Positions 50,682-59,719 of a DNA stretch of 64,000 nt are shown here, piece after piece (position 1 is the first letter of the stretch; the number at the start of each line of letters is the position of its first letter). The notes under the pieces are model-generated. The model saw only the letters and a list, made by a program, of their open reading frames with translations. It was not told the origin of the DNA and searched no databases. This DNA is from Oscillospiraceae bacterium. GTDB lineage: Bacteria; Bacillota_A; Clostridia; Oscillospirales; WRJC01. Position numbers and translations under genes: made by a program. The stretch covers positions 1 through 64,000 of the forward strand of contig WRJC01000018.1 in NCBI GenBank assembly GCA_009782405.1, in the 5' to 3' direction.

Positions 50682-52598
50682 ATGAACAATTATGAGAATT
50701 TGTTGAACACCATACTCGACAATAGATACAAGCTTATCGGAATCCGCGGCATTGGCGGAATGGCGGTCGTGTATGAAGCTGAAGATTTGGTCGCGCATAG
50801 AAAAGTAGCGATAAAAATGCTCAAAGACGATACAAAAGAGGACGCGGAAACAGTAAAACGCTTCATAAACGAATCAAAAGCGGTGGCGATGCTTTCACAT
50901 CCGAACATAGTGCATATCTTCGATGTATCGGTCAAGGAAAACGAAAAAAGCCAATATATCGTGATGGAGCTCATAGACGGAATAAACCTCAAGGACTATA
51001 TAACAAAAAAGGGCAGGCTCAGCTGGAAAGCTTCGATCGCATATGCGGGAAAAATATTGAACGCCCTCAACCAAGCCCATAACCGCGGGATAATACACCG
51101 CGACATAAAACCACAGAACGCCATGTTGCTAAAAAACGGCAATTTGAAAATAATCGATTTCGGGATAACGAAACTTCAGAACAGCGAACCGCTCACCATG
51201 ACTGACAAAGCGATAGGGACAGTGCACTATATAAGCCCGGAACAGGCGAGCGGATCGGAAAATATCACGAATATCAGCGACATATATTCGGTTGGGGTGG
51301 TGTTGTTTGAAATGACCACTGGCGAACTTCCGTTCGTCGGAAAAACGGCGATACAGGTCGCCATGATGCAAATCAACGATACGCCCAAAGACCCTCGATT
51401 CATAAATCCCGAAATCCCGAAAGGGCTCGCCCAAATAATCCTAAAAGCCATGAGAAAAGACCCCAAAGACAGATATCAGAGCGCGGCGGAAATGATGAAA
51501 CAATTGAAAATTGTATATGCGAATCCCGCCGCCGTTTTTAACAACGGACATAACGGCAATTCCGCAAAAAGTTCGAATCTTCCCGTTGCGGTCGCAAACG
51601 GGGCGCAAAAAAACCCGAGACATCTCGAAACTTTTTCAGGGAACAAAAAAAATTCGGCGGTAGAAATCGCAAAAACGGAAAAAGACAAAACCGATGAAGA
51701 ACAAATGACGCAAAAAGGGCGGACATCCAAAAAAAGCGCGCCGAAGCGCAAAAACAGCAAATCGATGCTCCCGCTCATTTTGGGAGCTGTACTCGCGTTT
51801 TTCATCGTGCTCCTTTGGAGCGCCATTCAATTGATGGGAGGGTATCTCGACTTGATAAATGGAGAAGACCCCGATGAAAACACGATAGTGATAAGCGATT
51901 ACACCAAAAAAATCTTTGACGATGATTTAGTTGCGGAAATGGCGAAATTGCGCCTATCGGTTGGAAAAGTCACATATGTTTCAAACGACAAATTCGAAAA
52001 GGGTGAAATCATAGCCCACAAACCCACGGCAAAGGAAAGAAAAAAATACGCAAACGAAAAAGCGACCATACCCATAGATTTCACGGTAAGCACCGGAAAG
52101 GATACTTACTTAGTTGAAGATTTGACTATTATGGAATGCAGGAACGTGAAATTCATGCTCGAAGGAAAAAAACTTTTGGTGAAAATCGAATTTGAACCTC
52201 ACGGAACAGTCCCGAGCGGATATATAATATACACAGAACCCGGTTTTGGGACGCTCATGGAAGCGGGGGACACCATAATTTTGCACGCAAGCGAAGGTTC
52301 GAACGTGAAAATGACGAAAATGCCATATGTGGTGGGCAGATCGGAAAAAGACGCGAGGACGATTTTGCTCAAAGAGGAAATTATAGTGGATAAAGTGGTA
52401 TCGGATTATTCCGACGATTACCCGCATGGGACAATAATGAGGCAAAGCATTGAATCTTCCCGCGAAGTGCCCAAAAGATCCACAAAAGTCACTTTGACAA
52501 TCAGCTTGGGGCCGAGGTATCCGAAACCGGAAGTTCCGCCGCCCGACGATACTCCGCCGGAAGCAGTCGAAGGCCCGGAAGAAGTGGAGGAGCCTTGA
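50682..52598 (+). CDS. prkC: PASTA-domain Ser/Thr protein kinase (PrkC/PknB type)
   Basis: This 638-residue membrane kinase senses cell-wall fragments. The kinase domain (1-270) has GIGGMAVVYEAED, the ATP-binding Lys in VAIKML, catalytic IIHRDIKPQNAM, IIDFGITKL (DFG) and GTVHYISPEQ. A linker rich in Lys/Thr is followed by one membrane span (about residues 365-390, LPLILGAVLAFFIVLLW). The outside part has three PASTA-like repeats (starting near VISDYTKKIFDDDL, then DFTVSTGKDTYLVEDL, and MTKMPYVVGRSEKDAR). The end is Pro/Glu-rich. It is coupled to prpC upstream and rsgA downstream. Confidence 0.93.
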   Translation: MNNYENLLNTILDNRYKLIGIRGIGGMAVVYEAEDLVAHRKVAIKMLKDDTKEDAETVKRFINESKAVAMLSHPNIVHIFDVSVKENEKSQYIVMELIDGINLKDYITKKGRLSWKASIAYAGKILNALNQAHNRGIIHRDIKPQNAMLLKNGNLKIIDFGITKLQNSEPLTMTDKAIGTVHYISPEQASGSENITNISDIYSVGVVLFEMTTGELPFVGKTAIQVAMMQINDTPKDPRFINPEIPKGLAQIILKAMRKDPKDRYQSAAEMMKQLKIVYANPAAVFNNGHNGNSAKSSNLPVAVANGAQKNPRHLETFSGNKKNSAVEIAKTEKDKTDEEQMTQKGRTSKKSAPKRKNSKSMLPLILGAVLAFFIVLLWSAIQLMGGYLDLINGEDPDENTIVISDYTKKIFDDDLVAEMAKLRLSVGKVTYVSNDKFEKGEIIAHKPTAKERKKYANEKATIPIDFTVSTGKDTYLVEDLTIMECRNVKFMLEGKKLLVKIEFEPHGTVPSGYIIYTEPGFGTLMEAGDTIILHASEGSNVKMTKMPYVVGRSEKDARTILLKEEIIVDKVVSDYSDDYPHGTIMRQSIESSREVPKRSTKVTLTISLGPRYPKPEVPPPDDTPPEAVEGPEEVEEP

Positions 52599-52604
52599 AA
52601 CAAA

Positions 52605-53531
52605 ATGCTTGGAAGGATAGTAAAAGGGGTAAAAGAATTTTTTGACGTATGCGTGGAAGAAGAGGGCGAATATAAAAATCAGATCATCGCTTGCAATTCC
52701 AAAGGGGTTTTCAGAAAAGATTCCCTGAAGCTGAAACCTCTTGCGGGCGATTTGGCCGAAATCGAGATAAATCGCGAAAACAGGGACGAAACCGAAACGT
52801 TTGGAATAATCACCAAGATTTGCGAAAGGAAAAATTTTCTCCGCAGGCCCCCTGTGGCAAATTTGGACGTCCTCTTTGTCGTGGTATCGGTAAAATCCCC
52901 TTCGCCTTCATATTTTTTCACGGACAAACTCACCGCCATGGCAGTGGAACAAGAAATAACTCCCATAATCGTCATAAATAAAACGGATTTGTGCCCAAAT
53001 GACGACTCGATATACGAAATATACGCCAAAACCGGTTTTAAAACGATAAAAACAAACGCGAACGAAAAATCCGAAAATTCCCCTGGGTTTGAAAAAATAA
53101 AAAACGAAATGCGAAATGCGGTATGCGTTTTTGCCGGCGAGTCCGGAGTGGGCAAATCGAGCATAATAAACAGGCTTTTCGGAAATTTGAAACTTGGCAC
53201 CGGACTTTTAAGCGACAAAATAAAAAGAGGCAAGCACACCACGAGAACCGTGGAATTTTTTAAAAACGACGAAGGCGGATATGTGGCCGACACCCCGGGT
53301 TTCGGCGCGCTCGATTTTGATTGCGGCGAACACATATTGAAAGAAAACCTCATATTCGATTTTCCGGATCTTTTGAAGTATGCCAAAGATTGCCAATATT
53401 CCAAATGCGCGCATATAAAAGAAGAAGGTTGCAAAGTGCTTGAAGCAGTCGATAAAGGTGAAGCGGCGGATTCGAGGCATGCCAGTTATGCGGCGCTTTA
53501 TGAAATTTTGAAAAATCGGAGATTTAAATGA
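52605..53531 (+). CDS. rsgA: Ribosome small subunit GTPase RsgA
   Basis: This 308-residue circularly permuted GTPase helps 30S maturation. After an OB-fold N-terminus (residues 1-80) come G4 NKTD, then G1 GESGVGKSSIINRLF, G3 DTPGFG and the C-terminal zinc knuckle with Cys-Cys-His-Cys in CQYSKCAHIKEEGC. The ATG at 52605 follows GGAGGAG at a long spacing. It lies between prkC and thiN; in other Firmicutes an rpe gene usually lies between rsgA and thiN and is missing here. Its stop overlaps the thiN start. Confidence 0.93.
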   Translation: MLGRIVKGVKEFFDVCVEEEGEYKNQIIACNSKGVFRKDSLKLKPLAGDLAEIEINRENRDETETFGIITKICERKNFLRRPPVANLDVLFVVVSVKSPSPSYFFTDKLTAMAVEQEITPIIVINKTDLCPNDDSIYEIYAKTGFKTIKTNANEKSENSPGFEKIKNEMRNAVCVFAGESGVGKSSIINRLFGNLKLGTGLLSDKIKRGKHTTRTVEFFKNDEGGYVADTPGFGALDFDCGEHILKENLIFDFPDLLKYAKDCQYSKCAHIKEEGCKVLEAVDKGEAADSRHASYAALYEILKNRRFK

Positions 53532-54190
53532 CTGCATATATTTTTTGCCCTTCGGGCGCCATCGACAAAGAAAAAACAAAAATTTTCCTTGAAAAAAAAA
53601 CGGATATTTGCATAGCGGCGGATTCGGGGGTAAGAACCGCATTTGCCCTTGGAATTGTCCCGGACGTCATAATCGGCGATTTGGATTCCATTGATCTTTC
53701 CGACAAAAAAATAGAAAACATAAAAACGATAAAATATCCGGAGCAAAAAAACGAAACAGATACCTTGCTCGCGATAAAGTACGCTTTGGATTTGGGAAAC
53801 GAAAACATTGCGATCATCGGCGGGCTGGACGGCAGGGTGGACCATACCCTCGCCAATCTCAGTTATTTGAAATATATAGAAAAACGCGGCGCTTTTGGAT
53901 ATATAACCGACGGATACAGCAAAATATCGTATCTCGAAAATTCGGTCGCCAAAATATACAAAAATTACAAATACATTTCCATAATGCCGTTAAGCCCCAA
54001 AATATGCGCGACTTTAAAAGGTTTCAAATATCCGTTGGAAAATGCCGAAATAAAATACGAAGAACCCTACACCATTTCCAACGAACTGGGCGAAAATGCC
54101 CAATTCGGCGAAATACGCATATTGCAGGGAAGCGCGCTCATATGCGAATGCGACGACCATATATCGCCAACTCATTCAAGAAAGGTATAG
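53528..54190 (+). CDS. thiN: Thiamine pyrophosphokinase
   Basis: This 220-residue enzyme converts thiamine to thiamine diphosphate. It carries the family blocks AADSGVRTAFALGIVPDVIIGDLDSI, KNETDTLLAIKYAL and IIGGLDGRVDHTLANLSYL, which bind the nucleotide and thiamine. The ATG at 53528 overlaps the rsgA stop by four bases. Gene order rsgA-thiN is usual. It is followed three bases later by mutS2. Confidence 0.9.
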   Translation: MTAYIFCPSGAIDKEKTKIFLEKKTDICIAADSGVRTAFALGIVPDVIIGDLDSIDLSDKKIENIKTIKYPEQKNETDTLLAIKYALDLGNENIAIIGGLDGRVDHTLANLSYLKYIEKRGAFGYITDGYSKISYLENSVAKIYKNYKYISIMPLSPKICATLKGFKYPLENAEIKYEEPYTISNELGENAQFGEIRILQGSALICECDDHISPTHSRKV

Positions 54191-54193
54191 AAA

Positions 54194-56617
54194 ATGACAG
54201 ATTTATCAAAAACAAAAACCACGCTGGAATACGATAAAATACTCTTGCAAATAGCAGAACTTGCGCATACCGAAGGAGCAAAAGAAAAAATAAAAAATTT
54301 GAGCCCTGCGATTTATCCGGAATTTGCGACAAAATATTTGGATCAAACCACCGACGCCAAAAAACTCGCCGCCCTAAAAGGTTCACCGCAATTCGGAACG
54401 GTAAAATATGTGGGCGATTCGGTAGAAAGAGCGACAAAAGGAGCTACTTTGGCTCCGATAGAACTTCTAAACATCGCCTATCTTTACAGAAGCGCCAGAA
54501 ACCTTTTGAATTACAACAGGGCGAACAAAAAATTCGAAACCGGAATCGACGTAATTTTTGAGCGCCTTTTTTCCAACCGCATGCTGGAAGAAAAAATTTT
54601 GAGGGCGATCATATCCGAGGACATGATTTCAGACGAAGCGAGTTCGCTGCTCGCCGATATACGCCGAAAAATAAGGATCGCGAATTCGAAAGTGCGGGAG
54701 AGTTTGCAAAAATACACCCAGGGCGACACATATTCCAAATATTTGCAAGAAAACATAGTCACCATGCGAAACGGCAGACACGTCATACCCGTAAAATCGG
54801 AATACAAAAATGAAATAAAAGGCCTCGTGCACGATACTTCGAGTTCCGGAGCCACTCTTTTCATCGAACCATTGGCAGTTGTCGAAATCAACAACGAAAT
54901 AAAAATACTCGAAAAAGAGGAAAAAAACGAAATAGAGCGCATACTTTCCGAATTGTCCGCAAACTGCGCGGAATTCGCCGACGAAATAAATTTGAATTAC
55001 GAAAACATCACCGAACTCGCCGTTATTTTCGCCAAATGCGAATATTCATTCAAAACGGACGGCGTAAGCCCAAAAATCGTAAACAAAAAAAGTGTGTTTT
55101 TTGCCAAAGCAAGGCACCCGCTTTTAGACAAATCCATTGTAGTCCCCGTGGATATAGGTTTTGGAGAGGAATACGATACATTGGTCATAACCGGGCCAAA
55201 CACGGGAGGCAAAACCGTTTCGCTAAAGACTTTGGGGCTTTTCGTGATGATGGCGCAAACCGGCATTCACATACCCTGCGACGAAAAAGAATCGTATATG
55301 GGCATCTTCGAAGATGTGCTTGCCGACGTAGGCGACGAACAAAGCATAGAACAGTCTCTGTCCACTTTTTCCTCCCATATGGTAAACATCATAAAAATAT
55401 TGAACAACATTACGCCAAATTCTTTGGTTTTGTTCGATGAACTCGGTTCGGGCACCGACCCGGTCGAGGGGGCAGCTCTCGCCATGGCCATACTCGAAAA
55501 AGTGCATTCGCTCGGAGCGCTTTGCGCAGCCACTACGCATTATGCGGAATTGAAAGTTTACGCAATAGAAAATCCCCATGCCAAAAACGCATCCTGCGAA
55601 TTTGACATAGAAACGCTCAGGCCCACATACAAACTCTCAATTGGCGCGCCCGGCCGCTCCAACGCTTTCGCGATTTCAAAAAGGCTCGGAATGGCGGACG
55701 ATGTGATCGAACGCGCGCAAATATTGGTGAAAACCGAAAACAAAAAATTCGAAAATGTGTTGTCCAAACTCGAAGAAGATAGGGTAAATTTAGAAAAGGA
55801 AAAAATCCGGGCGACCGAAATAAGGCGCGAACTCGACCAAAGAAATATTGAAACCGAAAAATTGCTGAAGAAAAAAATAAGCGAATCCGAAAAAAACTTC
55901 GAAAAAGCGAAAGAAGAAGCAAGGCGAATCATCGCTTCTTCGAAAGCTTCGAGCGAATACGTTTTCGCCGAACTCGACAAACTCCAAAAGCGAAAAGACG
56001 AAGAAAATTTCAAAAAAAGCCTGACGGAAATGAAAGCCTCGCTGAAAAAGAAAATAAAAGAAACCGAAAAAGAAATCTATACATATTCGGCAGAAAACGA
56101 AATCGAAGAAGACGAAGAATATACGCTGCCGCGCGAACTTAAAAAGGGCGACAAAATCATGGTGAAGGATTCGCAACTAACCGGGGTTGTGGAAATCGAA
56201 ACCCCCGACAAGGACGGACTTGTGCAAATAAAAGCGGGGATAATAAATTTAAAAACCGACATAGCCAACATAAGGCTGTTAGATGAAAAAACCGCGGAAA
56301 AAATAAAAAGCGCCGCCGCTCCAAAACCCGCGATGAGAAACACGAAACGCTCCCCCGACAGGGAAATAAAGGCGGGGAATAATGAAATCGACGTGAGGGG
56401 CAAAAACGGGGAAGAAGCGTGGTATTTAATCGACAAATTTTTGGATGAAGCGAAACAGCGCGGGCTTGAAAGTTTGCGCGTCATCCATGGCAAAGGCACA
56501 GGGGCGCTCCGCGTGGCGTTGTGGAAATTTTTCAAGGAAGAAACAAGGATAAAAAGTTACAGAATGGGACAGTACGGCGAAGGCGATATGGGCGTTACGG
56601 TGATCGAATTGAGGTGA
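54194..56617 (+). CDS. mutS2: MutS2 (RqcU) ATPase with Smr domain
   Basis: This 807-residue protein has the MutS2 clamp and ATPase domain: Walker A GPNTGGKTVSLKTLG, then STFSSHM and ELGSGTDPVEGAALAMAI, a long coiled coil (about residues 515-630, Glu/Lys-rich) and a C-terminal Smr domain with IDVRGKNGEEA and HGKGTGALR. Family members suppress recombination and, in B. subtilis, split stalled ribosomes. The ATG at 54194 follows AAGAAAGG. The next gene begins inside its ribosome-site overlap, so the operon continues. Confidence 0.94.
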   Translation: MTDLSKTKTTLEYDKILLQIAELAHTEGAKEKIKNLSPAIYPEFATKYLDQTTDAKKLAALKGSPQFGTVKYVGDSVERATKGATLAPIELLNIAYLYRSARNLLNYNRANKKFETGIDVIFERLFSNRMLEEKILRAIISEDMISDEASSLLADIRRKIRIANSKVRESLQKYTQGDTYSKYLQENIVTMRNGRHVIPVKSEYKNEIKGLVHDTSSSGATLFIEPLAVVEINNEIKILEKEEKNEIERILSELSANCAEFADEINLNYENITELAVIFAKCEYSFKTDGVSPKIVNKKSVFFAKARHPLLDKSIVVPVDIGFGEEYDTLVITGPNTGGKTVSLKTLGLFVMMAQTGIHIPCDEKESYMGIFEDVLADVGDEQSIEQSLSTFSSHMVNIIKILNNITPNSLVLFDELGSGTDPVEGAALAMAILEKVHSLGALCAATTHYAELKVYAIENPHAKNASCEFDIETLRPTYKLSIGAPGRSNAFAISKRLGMADDVIERAQILVKTENKKFENVLSKLEEDRVNLEKEKIRATEIRRELDQRNIETEKLLKKKISESEKNFEKAKEEARRIIASSKASSEYVFAELDKLQKRKDEENFKKSLTEMKASLKKKIKETEKEIYTYSAENEIEEDEEYTLPRELKKGDKIMVKDSQLTGVVEIETPDKDGLVQIKAGIINLKTDIANIRLLDEKTAEKIKSAAAPKPAMRNTKRSPDREIKAGNNEIDVRGKNGEEAWYLIDKFLDEAKQRGLESLRVIHGKGTGALRVALWKFFKEETRIKSYRMGQYGEGDMGVTVIELR

Positions 56618-56622
56618 GTCAA

Positions 56623-57657
56623 TTGAACGATTTGACGCATAAGGGAACCGGGGAAATAGAAACGGAGCGGCTTTTGCTCAGACGCTTTAACATAAGCGAC
56701 GCAAACGAGGTATTCAGGGAATGGGCGAGCCATGAAAATGTGGCAAAATACCTCCAATGGAAAAAACACGAATCCATCGGCGAAACAAAAACCTATTTGC
56801 TCGATGTGATCGGCGGGTATTCGCGCCCCGACAAATACATTTGGGCGGCCGAACACAAAAAAGAGGGCATTCTCATAGGCTCGATATCTGCGGAAATGGC
56901 GGATGAACGCTCAAAAACCGCGACAATGGGCTATTGCTTCGGCGAACGCTTCTGGAACTGCGGCTACGCCACGGAAGCTCTTCGCGCCGTTTCCGACTAT
57001 ATGTTTTACGATGTGAACATAAACAGGCTCGAAGCGTATCATTCCGTGGAAAATCCCGCCTCCGGCAGGGTGCTTCAAAAAGCGGGATTTTTTTTGGAGG
57101 GGCACATGAAACAAAAGTATGCCGCCTGGAACGGGATATGTCATGATTCCGATTTTTACGGGCTTGTAAAAGATGATTTCAAAAAACAGTACGAACCGGA
57201 AATAAAGGAATTTTTGGATGTGGAAAAAATAAAGCTTTCCGCATACACCATTGCGTTCAAATGCACTGAGCTGTCGCCTGTGACCGTGATAAAAAATTAT
57301 ATCCCCGGATATAAATTTAACATAATCGATAAAGACGCGAAAACGGTTTTCGGCGAGATATCGCTCCGCTTGGGATTTTCCGAAAGCCTGTACTATAGCG
57401 GGCATGTCGGATATTTCGTAGATGAGCGGTATAGAAACGCGGGGGTTGCCACCGCGGCCTGCGAGATCATCTTGAATTTGGCCAGGGCTCACGGATTCAA
57501 AAAAATACTGATCACAAGCGACCACGCAAACAAAGCTTCGCGCCGCGTTTGCGAGAAAATCGGAGCGAAGCTGATCAGGATAGCCGAACTTCCAATTTGG
57601 CACAAGCTGTACGCCAAGGGCGGAAGGTTTGAGTGCATCTACGAACTTTCAATATGA
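56623..57657 (+). CDS. Tandem GNAT acetyltransferase, two domains
   Basis: This 344-residue protein contains two GNAT domains in a row. The first (residues about 8-180) resembles RimJ/RimL-type: TERLLLRRFNISDANEVFREWASHENVAKYLQW, then GYCFGERFWNCGYATEALRAVSDYMF and the acyl-CoA/acceptor end NPASGRVLQKAGF. The second (about 195-344) has GYFVDERYRNAGVATAACEIILNLARAHGF and ANKASRRVCEKIGAK. I take TTG 56623, five bases after GAGGTGA; GTG 56614 is the alternative. Substrates are unknown. It is translationally linked to mutS2 and followed by a phosphodiesterase whose start overlaps its stop. Confidence 0.83.
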   Translation: MNDLTHKGTGEIETERLLLRRFNISDANEVFREWASHENVAKYLQWKKHESIGETKTYLLDVIGGYSRPDKYIWAAEHKKEGILIGSISAEMADERSKTATMGYCFGERFWNCGYATEALRAVSDYMFYDVNINRLEAYHSVENPASGRVLQKAGFFLEGHMKQKYAAWNGICHDSDFYGLVKDDFKKQYEPEIKEFLDVEKIKLSAYTIAFKCTELSPVTVIKNYIPGYKFNIIDKDAKTVFGEISLRLGFSESLYYSGHVGYFVDERYRNAGVATAACEIILNLARAHGFKKILITSDHANKASRRVCEKIGAKLIRIAELPIWHKLYAKGGRFECIYELSI

Positions 57658-58145
57658 AAATAATCGTTTTTTCGGATTCGCACGGCTGCTGCGATAAAAT
57701 GGCAAATATAATAAGCGGCTTTATAAAAAAGGCAAATGCGCCGAATTATATCGTGCATTTGGGCGATTATGCGCGCGACGCGAAAATTTTGCAAAAACAA
57801 TTTCCCGAAATTCCGGTTTTGTATGTCTACGGAAACGGGGAATATTCTCCTGACGGAAACGATTATGAAAGAGAATTTGAAATCGGAGGCAAAAAAATTT
57901 TTATCCTGCACGGCCACACGAGAAATGTGAGATTTTCGATCGATTCCTTGAAATTGGTCGCCGGGCAAAAAAAATACGACATGATCCTATACGGGCACAC
58001 CCACGCGCCGCTGGAAAGCTATCACAGCGGAACGTACATAGTGTGCCCCGGTTCGATAAGCCGCGACAGGAGCGGAAAAGGGGAATCGTATTGCATGGTG
58101 GACATAACCGGAAAAGACATTTGCGCAAATATAATTTATGCGTGA
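57654..58145 (+). CDS. YfcE/MJ0936-like metallophosphodiesterase
   Basis: This 163-residue protein belongs to the small calcineurin-like phosphodiesterases. Metal-binding motifs are FSDSHG, HLGDYARDA, GNGEY (usual GNCD here modified to GNGE), FILHGHTR and YGHTHAP, followed by CPGSISRDRS. The ATG at 57654 overlaps the GNAT stop by four bases. The altered third motif (N-G-E rather than N-C-D) is noted. It is the last gene of the long plus-strand operon; no terminator was recognised between it and the convergent lipoprotein gene 20 bases later. Confidence 0.86.
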   Translation: MKIIVFSDSHGCCDKMANIISGFIKKANAPNYIVHLGDYARDAKILQKQFPEIPVLYVYGNGEYSPDGNDYEREFEIGGKKIFILHGHTRNVRFSIDSLKLVAGQKKYDMILYGHTHAPLESYHSGTYIVCPGSISRDRSGKGESYCMVDITGKDICANIIYA

Positions 58146-58164
58146 TGGGCCCGTCGGCGATTTT

Positions 58165-59691
58165 TCAGCTCCCGAAATCGTAATACATGTCGATTATCTT
58201 GTTGTAATATTTGAGAGCGGATTTTTCTTTCTTTTCGTAGTAGGAAGCAAAATCCCTTTTTTGGCTGGCGAACATATCCTGCAATCCGAAAGCCACCCCT
58301 TGCCAGCCGTCGTATATATATCCGAAATCGTATTTTATGCCGCTTTTTATCAAATCCAGCATTTGCACGGATTCTTCGTCGCGCGAATATTTTATCTTCA
58401 AGGCGACTTCATAATATGCGGGCGTGACGAGCCTGTAGCTCTCCGCGCTCATCGCTTCGGTTATTATACCCACCATTTCGGGATCTTGTTCTGTTTGCAA
58501 AATGGCGAGCAGCGGCCCGTGCCCGTCTATCATCGTGTAATAGCTGCTCTGTTTTTCATCCCATTTGGGAAACGGTATTATTCCGTAATCGTCGTCCATG
58601 TCCTTGAACCTGACGAGCGCGTCGCAAAACATTCCCGTATTGAATATGATTTGGCCGTTTTTGAACATCTGGGCCGTTATATATGGCCATTCTATCGATT
58701 TCTCCGAAGTTTTGTTGAGCCCGTATGAACCCTGTGTTTCAAAATAAAGAGTATATAGCTTGTCCACCATATCCGCCATATGAGGGTTGTTCATCACGAG
58801 CTGGGGCCGGCCGTCTTTGTCCTTTTCCATCACTTTGCCGCCAAGCGACCATATGAAAGTATTGCCCGCGCTGTATGTGTTGGAGGCGAATCCGTAAAAA
58901 TCGTCCATTGTCCTTTTTCCGTCGTTGTCCAAGTCCACATATATGTCTTTTGTCGTCTGCATCAGATAATCTATGGTCCATTTGCCCCCATTTACCACGT
59001 TGTAAGGATTTTCGAGTCCGTAGTCCGAAACAAGGCGCTTGTTGAAGTACACGCAGTATGTGTAATCCAAAAGTTCGTAGGCTATCTCGCTGATGGAAAA
59101 AAAAGTTTTTCCGTCGACGGAAAGTTCTTCGTTTGCGTCGCTGACCCACCAAGGCTGGTCAAAATCGACGCAGGGTATGTCGTACCAGTTCAAAAAATTA
59201 CCTTCGGGAGCGGTTTGGCCGATATACACCTGATGGGCGCACACGAGATCGACGCTGTCTTCCCCGGATTTGACCATGCGCTTTATCAGCCCCGGCATTT
59301 CGTTTGACACTTCGGCTGTCAGCATGATCGCTATTTTTACGTTGTATTTTTCCTCGACAATCAAGTTCCTTTTATAGACCGCGTCGTTTATCACCTCGCC
59401 GATCTGTTCCTCCACCACAAATTCCTCTATGTGGTGGCAGGTGTCCCAGCCTCCGTCCCTCGTCATTATGACAAATTCGCGTCCGCCGTAATCTTTTTCC
59501 GGCAGATAATCGTAATTCGCTTTTAAGTCTTCCTCGGTGGCATCGGCGCCCTCCGGGTTTTCGCCGGAATTGTCCTGTGCGGCTTGCGTGTTTTCGGGCG
59601 TTTCTTCGCTTTTTTCTCCGCCGCAAGCAAAAACAAAAGCGGAAAGCGTAAAAATCGACAGAAACAACGCGATATTTTTGACTTTTTTCAT
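58165..59691 (-). CDS. Solute-binding-like lipoprotein, paralog 4
   Basis: This 508-residue lipoprotein has a signal peptide with lipobox VFAC and shares the same landmarks as the three earlier paralogs: VINDAVYKRNLIVEEKYN, QPWWVSDANEEL, KWTIDYLMQTT, DLDNDGKRTMDDFYG, DDDYGIIPFPKWDE and SRDEESVQMLDLIKSGI. The ATG at 59691 follows AAAGGG; the frame opens earlier at 59742 without support. It is the last gene of the operon MurE-AsnB-aldolase-paralog 4, 28 bases after the aldolase, so it may follow a different regulation from paralogs 1-3. No ABC permease is adjacent. Confidence 0.8.
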   Translation of the reverse strand: MKKVKNIALFLSIFTLSAFVFACGGEKSEETPENTQAAQDNSGENPEGADATEEDLKANYDYLPEKDYGGREFVIMTRDGGWDTCHHIEEFVVEEQIGEVINDAVYKRNLIVEEKYNVKIAIMLTAEVSNEMPGLIKRMVKSGEDSVDLVCAHQVYIGQTAPEGNFLNWYDIPCVDFDQPWWVSDANEELSVDGKTFFSISEIAYELLDYTYCVYFNKRLVSDYGLENPYNVVNGGKWTIDYLMQTTKDIYVDLDNDGKRTMDDFYGFASNTYSAGNTFIWSLGGKVMEKDKDGRPQLVMNNPHMADMVDKLYTLYFETQGSYGLNKTSEKSIEWPYITAQMFKNGQIIFNTGMFCDALVRFKDMDDDYGIIPFPKWDEKQSSYYTMIDGHGPLLAILQTEQDPEMVGIITEAMSAESYRLVTPAYYEVALKIKYSRDEESVQMLDLIKSGIKYDFGYIYDGWQGVAFGLQDMFASQKRDFASYYEKKEKSALKYYNKIIDMYYDFGS

Positions 59692-59719
59692 TTTGCGTGA
59701 CCCTTTCATTTTTAAATTG

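Noticed and set aside
21875..59691. Dockerin domains in the solute-binding lipoproteins
   Set aside because: Each has only one D-x-N/D-G-D-G loop in the middle of the protein, while type I dockerins carry two tandem repeats at a terminus.
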